From an uncultured Bacilli bacterium (GTDB lineage Bacteria > Bacillota_I > Bacilli_A > RF39 > UBA660), in the NCBI GenBank assembly GCA_910586195.1, contig CAJUHO010000021.1:1-20592 (forward strand): 20,592 nucleotides of DNA, written 5' to 3'. The notes under the pieces are model-generated. The model was not told the DNA's origin and did no database searches. It was given only the letters and a program-made list of their open reading frames with translations. Shown one piece after another: positions 8,223 to 16,178 of this stretch. The first letter of the stretch is position 1; the number at the start of each line of letters is the position of its first letter. Made by a program: the position numbers and the translations under genes.

Positions 8223-8252
8223 AAAAAAGCAAACAGAAATCTAATAGTTTGC
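8223..8252 (-). terminator. terminator of the yqeK-ldh operon
   Basis: Stem GCAAAC/GTTTGC (8247-8252 with 8229-8234, 12-nt loop) followed on the minus strand by six T residues (8223-8228), 26 bp after the ldh stop codon. Confidence 0.75.
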
Positions 8253-8277
8253 ATAATATCATTATAAACTAAATTTC

Positions 8278-9183
8278 CTATATATTTCTAATCGCTTCTT
8301 TTATCGTTTGAATAGAATCTTCTAACTTTTTAGTCTCTTCATCTGTTAAAGGAATAAATAATTTTTCTCTCACCCCTTTACTATTTACAACAGCAGGAGT
8401 CGATATGCAGATATCATTTTCCTTATCATACGAGGATACCGTAAGTACAATATTTTTATCTTCTAATATAGCCTTAGTAATACCTGTTAAACATATTCCA
8501 ATACCATAAGCAGTAGCACCTTTTTTGTTAATAATTTCATAAGCTGAATTTCGCACTTCCTCTTCTATTCGCATCATTTCATCTGTCGTTAAAAATTCAT
8601 TAATATTTTTTAAAGCAATACTTGCATTACTCCACGGAACAAACTCGGAATCTCCGTGTTCTCCTATTACATAAGATTCTATATTATTAGTACAAATTCC
8701 TACCTTTTCACTTAAAAGATATCTCAGTCTTGCTGTATCAAGCGTAGTTCCAGAGCCAATTACGCGATTAGGAGGAAGCTTCGAATACTTTAAAGTTAAA
8801 TAAGTCATAACATCAAGTGGATTGGTAGCTACCACAAAAATTCCATCAAAATAATTTTCCATCACATTCGACACAATCGTTGCAAATATTTTACTATTCT
8901 TATGAATTAAATCCATTCTAGTTTCTCCAACATTCTGATTACTACCTGCACAAATAACTACAATTTTAGCATCCCTACAATCTGTATAATCTCCTACTTT
9001 TACTTTAAGTTTTGTATCCGCAAATTGATTACAATGATTCAAATCTAATACTTCCCCGCTAACTCGTTCTAAATCAATATCTATTAATGCTAACTCCGTT
9101 ACTGTAGTTCTTTGATTCATCAAAGAATAGGCATATGCCATTCCGACATTCCCACAACCGATTAAAACAACTTTATTATTCAT
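8278..9183 (-). CDS. ldh: L-lactate dehydrogenase
   Basis: NADH-dependent reduction of pyruvate to L-lactate in the cytoplasm, which regenerates NAD in fermentation. Numbering from the chosen ATG, the Rossmann GCGNVG is at 9-14 and the mobile specificity loop at 80-90 reads AGSNQNVGETR. Its Gln83 marks lactate rather than malate dehydrogenase, and Arg89 is the catalytic loop arginine. GSGTTLDTARLR (144-155) supplies the Asp149 and Arg152 pair, and GEHGDS (174-179) has the catalytic His176. At 301 residues it is slightly short of the usual 310-320. I prefer the ATG at 9181-9183, because AGGAG (9193-9197) abuts the ATG at 9190-9192 and leaves it no spacer. This Shine-Dalgarno overlaps the add stop codon, so translation is likely coupled. 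It is the last gene of the operon and ends in TAG. Confidence 0.95.
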   Translation of the reverse strand: MNNKVVLIGCGNVGMAYAYSLMNQRTTVTELALIDIDLERVSGEVLDLNHCNQFADTKLKVKVGDYTDCRDAKIVVICAGSNQNVGETRMDLIHKNSKIFATIVSNVMENYFDGIFVVATNPLDVMTYLTLKYSKLPPNRVIGSGTTLDTARLRYLLSEKVGICTNNIESYVIGEHGDSEFVPWSNASIALKNINEFLTTDEMMRIEEEVRNSAYEIINKKGATAYGIGICLTGITKAILEDKNIVLTVSSYDKENDICISTPAVVNSKGVREKLFIPLTDEETKKLEDSIQTIKEAIRNI

Positions 9184-9195
9184 ATCTATCATCTC

Positions 9196-10194
9196 CTATT
9201 TTTCTCTATCTACTTTATTAACACAAATTTTCATCTTATCTCTTAAAATACTTCGTAACTTACGTTTCATCTCATCATCAATAAAAGCATGTTCTATAGC
9301 ATACTCATTCATCTTCTCATAATCAGATAAAGAAAAGCCAAAAGTATAACTTAACTTTTCATATTCCTCGCTAAGTGTAATATTAGAAACAGTCGTGTTA
9401 TCAGTATTAATATTAACCAAAACACCCATTTTATGAAATTTATATATTGGATGTTCTTCATAAGTAGAAATTGCATTCGTCTGTACATTACTAGTGGGAC
9501 ATACTTCTAATAAAACATTCTCCTCTTTTATCAAATCTAACGTTTTTTTGCTTTCTATTGAAGAAATTCCATGACCTATTCTTTTAGCACCAACATGGAT
9601 TGCTTTCTCAATCTCACTAGCAGGACCATTTTCACCTGCATGAATAGTAAATGGAATTTCTCTTTTCTGGACCTCTTGAAACAAATATAAGTAATTGTCT
9701 AATGGATATTTACACTCATCACCTGCCAAATCTAAGGCACATACACCATGATGCAAATATTTTTCCGCTACCTCTATTGTTTCTATATTTTCCTTCTTAT
9801 CCATTCCTCTCATCATACAAAGAATTAAATTTGTTTTAACATGAGTATTTGAATTTACACCTCTTCTTACTGCTTCTACTACTTCCTCCATTGTTAATCC
9901 CTCTTTTGTATGAAACATGGGTGCAAACCTAATTTCGGCATAAATTACTCCTTCTTGTTCTAAATAATCAACCAAATCCTTAGCAATCACATAGAGATTT
10001 TCAGCTGTCTGCATTAGGCTAATAGGAAAATCAAATTTTGTTAAGTACTCACTTAAGTTTTCACATTTATCTGGTGCTACCATAAAAGGTATAACCTCAT
10101 CTATATTTTTTCCTGATAGACTGCTTGCCATTTTTTTAGAAATAGAACCATCTAAGTGAATATGCAGTTCTACTTTGGGAATTTCTTTTATCAT
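9196..10194 (-). CDS. add: adenosine deaminase
   Basis: Zinc hydrolase converting adenosine to inosine in purine salvage. VELHIHLDGS carries the zinc ligands H11 and H13. TIHAGENG holds zinc ligand H185 and the catalytic E188, RIGHGI the conserved H208, and EVCPTSNVQT (230-239) and NINTDNTTVSN (261-271) the final metal-binding aspartate D265. The length of 332 residues is standard and the motif order is complete. The start codon touches the stop of the preceding tsaC gene (TAA-ATG with no gap), with AGAGGG inside that gene's last codons as ribosome binding site, so translation is coupled. It ends in TAG, within the ldh ribosome binding site. Confidence 0.95.
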   Translation of the reverse strand: MIKEIPKVELHIHLDGSISKKMASSLSGKNIDEVIPFMVAPDKCENLSEYLTKFDFPISLMQTAENLYVIAKDLVDYLEQEGVIYAEIRFAPMFHTKEGLTMEEVVEAVRRGVNSNTHVKTNLILCMMRGMDKKENIETIEVAEKYLHHGVCALDLAGDECKYPLDNYLYLFQEVQKREIPFTIHAGENGPASEIEKAIHVGAKRIGHGISSIESKKTLDLIKEENVLLEVCPTSNVQTNAISTYEEHPIYKFHKMGVLVNINTDNTTVSNITLSEEYEKLSYTFGFSLSDYEKMNEYAIEHAFIDDEMKRKLRSILRDKMKICVNKVDREK

Positions 10195-10818
10195 TTATAT
10201 TTCCCTCTCTTCTTGTAAAACTTTCGTGACCTCTTCTATCGCAATAGGTCCAGGTCTTTGAATTTTAATTTTATTTTCTGTACAATCTATTATGGTACTT
10301 TCTCTACCAAAGGATACATTTCCTTCCATCATACCATCTAATTGTGGACATATTTTTTCTATTTCATCTAAATTTTTACAAACTGGCTCACCACTATGAT
10401 TAGCACTTGTCATAAAAATAGGACATCCTACCTTTTCGATTAATTCTTTTAACACCTTGGAAGGTGCCATTCTAATAGCCATTTCTGACGTTTCTCTAAG
10501 TCCAGCATTATTAATATAAAACAACTCCCTCTTTTTATTCAAAACTAAAGTAATAGGTCCAGGCATAAAGCAAGAGATTAATTTTTCTACTTTTTTATCT
10601 ACTATAGCAATACTTTTTATCTGCTCTTTATTAGCACACATAATAGGAAATGATTTATTACCAGGTCGTCCTTTTATCATCACTAATTTATTATATGATA
10701 AAGGATTTCCAATACATGCACATATACCATAAACAGTATCGGTGGGAACACTAATAACGCCACCTTTTTTTAAAATATCAGCCATCTCCTCTATTTGATT
10801 TTGTGTATATCTTTTCAT
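10195..10818 (-). CDS. tsaC: L-threonylcarbamoyladenylate synthase
   Basis: YrdC/Sua5/YwlC family. It makes threonylcarbamoyl-AMP from threonine, bicarbonate and ATP, the first step of t6A formation at position 37 of ANN-decoding tRNAs. Visible motifs are PTDTVYG (25-31), KGRPGNKSFP (49-58), PGPITLVL, MAIRMAP, the TSANHSGEP nucleotide-binding loop and STIIDC near the end. With 207 residues it is the short form, without the C-terminal Sua5 domain. AGGAG lies 6 nt before the ATG. It follows yqeK by 54 bp and abuts add. The partner genes tsaD, tsaB and tsaE are not in the window. Confidence 0.93.
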   Translation of the reverse strand: MKRYTQNQIEEMADILKKGGVISVPTDTVYGICACIGNPLSYNKLVMIKGRPGNKSFPIMCANKEQIKSIAIVDKKVEKLISCFMPGPITLVLNKKRELFYINNAGLRETSEMAIRMAPSKVLKELIEKVGCPIFMTSANHSGEPVCKNLDEIEKICPQLDGMMEGNVSFGRESTIIDCTENKIKIQRPGPIAIEEVTKVLQEEREI

Positions 10819-10872
10819 TTATTACTCCTATCTAAAAATAATATTTCTAGTTCTTCATATCATCCATCTATT

Positions 10873-11454
10873 CTAGATTTTATCACATTTTTTACTTTTT
10901 AATAAAAACTTTAATAATTTAATTGTATTAGGATGCAAGCTTTTACCTTTATTTTCTAACCTTTCCTTCTCACTTTCTATCCAAAATAAGATTGCCTTAT
11001 CTAAATCCTGATATGCCAGCCTTTCAGTTAAAAGATGAATATCGCTCTTCTCCTCTCTTCCTATTTTATCTGCTATAAATATGACTTTAGCGAAGTGATT
11101 CATTGCAACATTACCAATAGTATGATATTTAATGGCATTAACAATATCTTTATCCACTCCATAATACACTTCTGATACCACTGCACCAATATCAGCATGG
11201 GCAATATTACGCCACTCCTCTTTTAAGAGTTCATCTGACAAATGATATTTTTCTACCCACAACTTTTTCTCCTCTTCTGTAAATTCTTTGGCAATATCAT
11301 GTAGTAGTGAGGCAACCGTGGCCTTCTCTTCATCTAACTGATAATACCTTGCCAGTTTTTTAGCCTTTTCTACTACCATTAAGGTATGCTGATAACGAAA
11401 AGAAGATAATTTACTCTTTATATCTTTTTCTATTACTTTTATATCATACATCAT
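10873..11454 (-). CDS. yqeK: HD-domain Ap4A hydrolase YqeK
   Basis: Symmetrical bis(5'-nucleosyl)-tetraphosphatase of the HD superfamily, which splits Ap4A into two ADP. The metal site is complete: RYQHT (H23), LLHDIAKE (H52, D53), IAHADIGA (H86), YHT (H111) and FIADKIG (D129), in the order found in YqeK proteins. Length 193 is typical. AGGAG is followed by 5 nt and then two adjacent ATGs (11452-11454 and 11449-11451); the second has the better spacing, so the protein may start one residue later. It heads the operon with tsaC, add and ldh. No strong promoter is obvious in the 115 bp shared with the divergent acetyltransferase gene. The stop is TAG. Confidence 0.92.
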   Translation of the reverse strand: MMYDIKVIEKDIKSKLSSFRYQHTLMVVEKAKKLARYYQLDEEKATVASLLHDIAKEFTEEEKKLWVEKYHLSDELLKEEWRNIAHADIGAVVSEVYYGVDKDIVNAIKYHTIGNVAMNHFAKVIFIADKIGREEKSDIHLLTERLAYQDLDKAILFWIESEKERLENKGKSLHPNTIKLLKFLLKSKKCDKI

Positions 11455-11519
11455 TCTCTCTCCTCTATCATTTCATCTAAAAGAATACCATATATTTTTA
11501 TTTCTTTCTATAAAATCAT

Positions 11520-11547
11520 TTGACAAACCTTTAATAATAACTATAAT
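11520..11547 (+). promoter_or_regulatory. promoter of GNAT-uvsE unit
   Basis: Consensus TTGACA (11520-11525) and TATAAT (11542-11547) with a 16-bp spacer. The expected start near 11554 falls at the ribosome binding site, giving an unusually short leader of about 16 nt. Confidence 0.8.
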
Positions 11548-11569
11548 ATTAGCGAAAGGATACAAGATT

Positions 11570-12097
11570 ATGAATTTTATAACATTAACAGACGAATTTA
11601 GTATTAAAAAAATAGAACCAAATAATGAAAAAGACTTATGGATGATTGAACAATTAGAAAATGATTCCTTAGTATGTGGTCCAAATGGTTACTTATGGCA
11701 TATTAGTTGTCTTTTACAAGACGATAATTTATCTTATTTATTACGGGATATTTATAACTGCCCCTTTTCCATTTATCATGATAAAAATCCTATCGGTTTT
11801 TTAGAAATTTCAAAAATTTATAAAACTAGTACAACATCAAGTGTAGAACTTTCTTACGCCCTAATAGAAGAGGAAAGAAAAAAAGGATATATGCGTCAAG
11901 TCTTAACGGCTACAAGCGATTATATTCTTCTAAATCAAGATCACTCTATTGACGAAATTGATTTAGAAATCCATACTGAAAATATTGCTAGTCAAAATGT
12001 AGCGAAAAAATCAGGATTTATTAAGGATGATTTTTTTCATGATTATAGCCCAAACTTTCTAAATTTTTATAAAACCAAAAAAATGATAAAAAAATAA
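11570..12097 (+). CDS. GNAT-family N-acetyltransferase
   Basis: Acetyl-CoA-dependent acetyltransferase of 175 residues, substrate unknown. The core motif begins with VELSYALIEEE (92-102), the beta-4 strand. It continues as RKKGYMRQVL (103-112), the pyrophosphate-binding turn of the form R-x-x-G-x-x. Then comes IDLEIHTENIASQNVAKKSGF (130-150), the strand and helix typical of RimJ/RimL-like enzymes that acetylate protein N termini or small amines. GAAAGGA precedes the ATG by 9 nt. It is followed 56 bp later by the chosen uvsE start on the same strand, with no terminator between, so the two likely form one transcript. The first 70 residues match nothing I can name beyond the fold. Confidence 0.85.
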   Translation: MNFITLTDEFSIKKIEPNNEKDLWMIEQLENDSLVCGPNGYLWHISCLLQDDNLSYLLRDIYNCPFSIYHDKNPIGFLEISKIYKTSTTSSVELSYALIEEERKKGYMRQVLTATSDYILLNQDHSIDEIDLEIHTENIASQNVAKKSGFIKDDFFHDYSPNFLNFYKTKKMIKK

Positions 12098-12153
12098 CTT
12101 TTTAAAATTCATAACTTTTTTCCTATATGTTCATACTATTACTAGGTGATAGT

Positions 12154-13083
12154 ATGAAAATAACTTTAGGATATGCTTGCCAAAGTGAAACACTCACAAA
12201 AATTACAACTTCTAGTAATTATAGTTATACCAATTATGAAAAAGAAAAAGATATGCAAAAACTAAATAATATCATTATATCTAATCTCTTATCCCTAGAA
12301 AAAATACTTACCTATAATATTAAAAATAATATTCACTTCTATAGAATCTCTTCTAACTTAATACCACTTGCCACAAAAAAGGAAGTAATATTTGACTATA
12401 CAATTCCTTACCAATCTTATTATAAAAAAATTGGAAACCTCATTCAAAAAAACAATTTAAGGGTAGATTTTCATCCTAGTCAGTACTGCATTTTAAATAG
12501 TTGCAAAAAAGAAGTAGTACAAAATAGCATTGATATTTTAAAATATCACTACAAATTACTCGAAAACTTCAAAGTAAAAGATAAAGTATTAATTCTACAT
12601 ATTGGTAGTGGTGTATTAGGAAAGAAAAACTCTCTTTCCCGTTTTGTTGATAATTTTAAAAAATTGCCATCTTATTTACAAAATTGCATCGTAGTAGAAA
12701 ATGATGACAAAGTTTTCACCATTGAAGATTGCCTTTATTTAAGTGACATATTAGACATCCCTGTGTGTTTAGATTATCATCACTTTTTATGTAATAAGAG
12801 TGATATTGATTATCAAAAAATTATTGATAGTTGGAAAAATAAGAAACCAAAAATGCATTTTTCTTCTCCTAAAAGTAGACTAAAAAAAGAATTCAGAAGT
12901 CATCACGATTATATTGATTGTGATGTTTTTATTGAATTCTTAACAAACATTAAACACCTAAATTGTGATATCGATATTATGATAGAAGCAAAAAAGAAGG
13001 ATGAGGCTTTATTTCGCCTAATCCGTGAATTAAAATATAAAACAAACTATCTATTTATTGATGAGACTACGTTTGTTATTTAA
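12154..13083 (+). CDS. uvsE: UV-damage endonuclease UvsE/UVDE
   Basis: TIM-barrel, metal-dependent endonuclease that nicks DNA 5' of UV photoproducts and some other lesions, starting repair independently of UvrABC. Visible family landmarks are LGYACQ at the N terminus and HFYRISSNLIPLA. Next come DFHPSQYCILNS with the metal-binding His, ILHIGSG and IVVENDD with the Glu ligand. The remaining landmarks are LDYHHFLC, MHFSSP, HHDYID and MIEAKKKDEAL. I take the ATG at 12154 (309 residues): AGGTGAT precedes it by 3 nt, an extension of the anti-Shine-Dalgarno match, while the earlier ATG at 12127 has no site. It converges on the M18 aminopeptidase gene with only 5 bp between stops and no terminator there. 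Confidence 0.93.
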   Translation: MKITLGYACQSETLTKITTSSNYSYTNYEKEKDMQKLNNIIISNLLSLEKILTYNIKNNIHFYRISSNLIPLATKKEVIFDYTIPYQSYYKKIGNLIQKNNLRVDFHPSQYCILNSCKKEVVQNSIDILKYHYKLLENFKVKDKVLILHIGSGVLGKKNSLSRFVDNFKKLPSYLQNCIVVENDDKVFTIEDCLYLSDILDIPVCLDYHHFLCNKSDIDYQKIIDSWKNKKPKMHFSSPKSRLKKEFRSHHDYIDCDVFIEFLTNIKHLNCDIDIMIEAKKKDEALFRLIRELKYKTNYLFIDETTFVI

Positions 13084-13088
13084 CTAGA

Positions 13089-14480
13089 TTAATACTTTAC
13101 TTTTTCACTATTTTCTAAAAAGGCTGTGTAAGCATCATAAGCAGAATATATATCATATTTACTGGTTACTTCATAAGGAGAATGCATTGAAATAACTGGT
13201 ACACCACAATCGATTACATCTACTCCTTTTTCTGCTAGAATGTAGGCAATAGTACCACCACCACCAATATCTACTTTTCCAAGTTCTGATACTTGATATT
13301 TTATATTATGACTTTCGAAAATATTTCTTATAAAAGCAACAAATTCAGCACTGGCATCACTAGCACCTGATTTTCCACGAGAACCTGTATATTTATTTAA
13401 TTCCACACCAAAGCCAATAAATGATGAATTATTCTTTTCTGATACCTCTTGGTAATTAGGATCAATTCCTGTTCCAACATCCGCAGAAAGCATTCTAGAA
13501 TTACAATAAGTTTTTGTTAATGCTCCAGAAAAATTACGATTTGTTCTATCCAAAAGCATATTAATAAAATAATCAAAAACATCAGAATACATTCCTGTAT
13601 TTCCCCTGCTTCCAATTTCCTCTTTATCAGCAAAAATAGCTACTTTTGTATAAAGAGAATTATTAGATGCTAGTAAAGCTTTTAATAAAGCATAAGCACA
13701 AACTCGATCATCTTGTCCGTATGAAGCAACCATACTTTCATCAAAGCCTAAGCTTCTTGCTTTAAAGGCTGGTACAATTTCTAACTCTGAACTATAAAAA
13801 TCCACTTCTCTAATTCCATACTTTTGATTTAACAAATATAGTATATTTTCTTTTACTGAATTCTTTTCTGCATCTGGAATACTACCTATTAAAATATTTA
13901 AACTTTCTCCGTCAATCGCTTCTGATAATTTTTTGTTATTTTGATTTTGCGCTAAGTGTGGTAAAATGTCTGTTATTGTAAATATTGGATCATTCTCATC
14001 TTCTCCAATATTAATATCTACTTTCTCACCATTTGGCTTTACAATAATACCATGAATCGCAAGCGGTATTGTTGTCCATTGATACTTTTTAATGCCACCA
14101 TAATAATGTGTTTTCAATAGTGATAAGTGCACATCCTCATAAATAGGATTGGGTTTTAAGTCAAGTCTTGGAGAATCAATATGTGCTCCTATAATATTTA
14201 AGCCATCTGTTATATCTCCACTACCAATTTCCGCTGCAAAGACACTTTTTCCGCGATTATTATAGTATATCCTATCCCCTATAGATAGTGTTGTCATTGC
14301 CTCAACTGGACGAAACCCATTTTTCTCCAGATATTCTATAACAATTTTGGTTGTTTCCCGTTCTGTTTTAGCACAATTTAAAAATTCAATATATTCATTG
14401 CAAAAATGAAATATTTCTTGTTTTCTACTCTCATCAACACTTTTCCAACCACATTCCTTTTTATTTACAATATTTTCCAT
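13089..14480 (-). CDS. M18-family zinc aminopeptidase
   Basis: Cytoplasmic metallo-aminopeptidase of family M18 (aspartyl aminopeptidase/aminopeptidase I type), 463 residues, normal for the group. The dinuclear zinc site is visible in full: IGAHIDSPRLDLKP (H100, with catalytic D102), GQDDR (bridging D257), FADKEEIGS (general base E287 and ligand E288), SADVG (D334) and SMHSPYE (H433). GGIKKYQW (128-135) is the characteristic M18 substrate-loop region. AAGGAG lies 8 nt upstream of the ATG. The gene stands alone between the terminator at 14553-14576 and the convergent uvsE gene. A 9-bp inverted repeat (14512-14531) lies just upstream and could be an operator. Role: peptide turnover. Confidence 0.95.
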   Translation of the reverse strand: MENIVNKKECGWKSVDESRKQEIFHFCNEYIEFLNCAKTERETTKIVIEYLEKNGFRPVEAMTTLSIGDRIYYNNRGKSVFAAEIGSGDITDGLNIIGAHIDSPRLDLKPNPIYEDVHLSLLKTHYYGGIKKYQWTTIPLAIHGIIVKPNGEKVDINIGEDENDPIFTITDILPHLAQNQNNKKLSEAIDGESLNILIGSIPDAEKNSVKENILYLLNQKYGIREVDFYSSELEIVPAFKARSLGFDESMVASYGQDDRVCAYALLKALLASNNSLYTKVAIFADKEEIGSRGNTGMYSDVFDYFINMLLDRTNRNFSGALTKTYCNSRMLSADVGTGIDPNYQEVSEKNNSSFIGFGVELNKYTGSRGKSGASDASAEFVAFIRNIFESHNIKYQVSELGKVDIGGGGTIAYILAEKGVDVIDCGVPVISMHSPYEVTSKYDIYSAYDAYTAFLENSEKVKY

Positions 14481-14511
14481 ATCTATTCTCCTTTATCTAA
14501 TAATATATTAC

Positions 14512-14531
14512 CATATTTTTTTAAAAATATG
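14512..14531. repeat. palindrome upstream of M18 aminopeptidase gene
   Basis: Arms CATATTTTT (14512-14520) and AAAAATATG (14523-14531) are perfect inverted repeats around TT. The site overlaps the likely promoter zone 32 bp before the start codon, as an operator would, but its pure A/T composition makes chance plausible. Confidence 0.4.
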
Positions 14532-14552
14532 AAAAAACATCTTAAGATCATC

Positions 14553-14576
14553 AAAAAAATAGTTCCTAAGAACTAT
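14553..14576 (-). terminator. terminator overlapping a stop codon
   Basis: Minus-strand stem ATAGTTC/GAACTAT (14570-14576 with 14559-14565, 4-nt loop) followed by seven T residues (14553-14559, the last shared with the stem). The TAG stop codon of the 300-residue orphan (14573-14575) sits inside the upstream arm. Confidence 0.8.
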
Positions 14577-15475
14577 GAATTAGATGAACCTACTGATGAT
14601 GCATAGGCCGTTGTATTTGTCTCATTCATCATCTGAGCCAAAGTATCTGCTACTGGTATTATAGTTTGGGGTGCTACAGGAACTACCACTGCACTTTCTG
14701 GATTTACTGGCACCGCTTCTTGATTTAAAAGACTAACTGCCGTATCAATGTCTAAAGATTCTTTTTGATTATTTCCTACTACCTCTTCTACCATCTTTTG
14801 ATAGGCATCATTATTTAAAGTAGTCTCCTGTGCTACTTCTTTTTCTACATCAACCGACTCTGTTGGTGTAGGATCCTTTTCTTCTGTTCTAAAAATAGAA
14901 TCCACTATTTCTGGTTGACTATTCTCTTCTTTTTCTTCTGATATTACTAATTCTTCCTTTTTGGAAAGAATGTTATCGCCTTTCATATTAAAACACATTG
15001 ATAAAAACGCATTAGTTTCTTGATAAAGAGTCCCATCCAAATATCCTAATATAAAAGTAGTTAATTGTTCTTTTTCTGATACTTGACTATCTGTTCCATG
15101 AGAAAAAACAAAATCCTTCGTCATTTTGGCAAGCTCACCTTGGCAAAACTCCAGAGCCTCTTCTTTACTTTTTGAAACTAAAAGCTTTCTACCCTCTACA
15201 ATTGCTAGCAAATGTTTCCATGGAGTCGAACTACCTGCCAAGATTAGTTTTTCTTCCTTCGATGGTTCCTCTATAATTACAATTTCTTTTTCACTAAATC
15301 TTTTAGGAATTTCAAAAATCCCATCCTCTTCCACTACTGTTATTAATTTAGAATAATCTTTTAAATATAATTTTTTTCCACCAATTTCCTGATTCAAAGG
15401 AATACAATTGTTGACTGTAATAACAATATCTTTATACTGTTCTAATGTTAATTTCTCTACACTTGTGTCTTCCAC
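14573..15475 (-). CDS. orphan protein with acidic, disordered tail
   Basis: I do not recognise this 300-residue protein. Residues 1 to about 165 look globular, with alternating strands and helices such as KLYLKDYSKLITVVEE, EIVIIEE, WKHLLAIVEGRKLLV and FILGYLDGTLY. Residues 166-240 are rich in Glu, Thr, Pro and Ser and likely disordered. The last 60 contain a Val/Pro run (VPVNPESAVVVPVAP) before a Ser/Thr-rich end. There is no signal peptide and no membrane segment, so it is probably cytoplasmic. The start is GTG at 15473-15475, supported by a strong AAGGAGGG 6 nt upstream. A TGT-TATACT extended -10 lies about 33 bp upstream. It is single, with its own terminator. The tail could be a docking or linker region, but no function is assigned. 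Confidence 0.75.
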   Translation of the reverse strand: MEDTSVEKLTLEQYKDIVITVNNCIPLNQEIGGKKLYLKDYSKLITVVEEDGIFEIPKRFSEKEIVIIEEPSKEEKLILAGSSTPWKHLLAIVEGRKLLVSKSKEEALEFCQGELAKMTKDFVFSHGTDSQVSEKEQLTTFILGYLDGTLYQETNAFLSMCFNMKGDNILSKKEELVISEEKEENSQPEIVDSIFRTEEKDPTPTESVDVEKEVAQETTLNNDAYQKMVEEVVGNNQKESLDIDTAVSLLNQEAVPVNPESAVVVPVAPQTIIPVADTLAQMMNETNTTAYASSVGSSNS

Positions 15476-15898
15476 AACAATCCCTCCTTATTCTTCATAC
15501 TAAATATAGTATAACACAAAAAAATAAAATTCATCTAAATTTTAGTGGTCTTTTTTTATGTTTACATTGAACTTAACAGTATTTTTATACTAACATATTC
15601 ATCTCTAAGGAAAGAACTCCTTTTGATAAAGTATATAATATCTATCATTATTCCAATATTTATCACTACTATTTTTTATATAATTGAGCAGTTCTAAATT
15701 TTGTAAAAGCTATGAAAAAGCAATAAAAATTAACACTTTACTTTTAATTGAGATTAAAATAGTTTTTATTTATTTATCAGATATCATTTTTTCTTCTTTT
15801 ACATATAATAGAAAGAAAGACAAATGATTGACAACTCTCTTTAAATAATGTAAAATATCATTGTGAAAGTCATTATTTTAATAATTTAGATTTTATAT
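15476..15898. other. AT-rich intergenic region with two promoters
   Basis: 423 bases with no supportable coding sequence. The left end holds the -10 box (15508-15513) and ribosome binding site of the orphan gene on the minus strand, and the right end the tRNA-Cys promoter. A 5-bp AAGGA/TCCTT inverted repeat near 15610 is too short to call. The rest shows nothing I recognise. Confidence 0.6.
15828..15856 (+). promoter_or_regulatory. tRNA-Cys promoter
   Basis: TTGACA (15828-15833) and TAAAAT (15851-15856) with a 17-bp spacer, 42 bp before the tRNA. The predicted precursor has a 5' leader of about 35 nt. Confidence 0.8.
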
Positions 15899-15972
15899 GG
15901 GTCTATAGCCAAGTGGTAAGGCGTGGGACTGCAACTCCCTGATCGTTGGTTCAAATCCGACTAGGCCCTCCA
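15899..15972 (+). tRNA. tRNA-Cys(GCA)
   Basis: Cloverleaf: GGGTCTA pairs with TAGGCCC (one U-G), D arm GCC/GGC, anticodon loop CTGCAAC with anticodon GCA, T stem GTTGG/CCGAC with loop TTCAAAT. The discriminator is U, the identity base for Cys, followed by an encoded CCA. The outermost anticodon-stem pair is a T-T mismatch. Confidence 0.96.
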
Positions 15973-15984
15973 AATTGATAGAAA

Positions 15985-16036
15985 ACTCGAGCCTTTTCGA
16001 GTATAAATAAAATGCGCTTGATAAAAGTGCTTTTTT
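15985..16036 (+). terminator. terminator of tRNA-Cys
   Basis: Two hairpins in series: a perfect 6-bp stem ACTCGA/TCGAGT (15985-15990 with 15997-16002), then GCGCTT/AAGTGC (16014-16019 with 16025-16030, one G-U) followed by six T residues (16031-16036). The second has the intrinsic terminator form; the first may be a processing stem. Confidence 0.75.
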
Positions 16037-16178
16037 ATATTATTACAAATATGTTAGAGAAACTTACATAAAATAAAAAAGTTAATAACATATTTTATTA
16101 TTTTTGGCAAAATACTTTAATTAAAAATATTGTATTTTTATTAATATCTTTTTGTAAGTTCTTAAATGTTTTACATAG

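Noticed and set aside
9261..9466. D-N in place of D-D at the adenosine deaminase metal site as a possible inactivating change
   Set aside because: Many bacterial adenosine deaminases read TDN at this place; the metal-binding Asp is kept.
14406..14606. A 66-codon plus-strand frame
   Set aside because: It is antisense to the start of the M18 gene and the end of the orphan gene, crosses a terminator, and has no ribosome binding site.
15600..15625. AAGGA/TCCTT hairpin in the intergenic region
   Set aside because: Only five base pairs without a T run; not distinguishable from chance.
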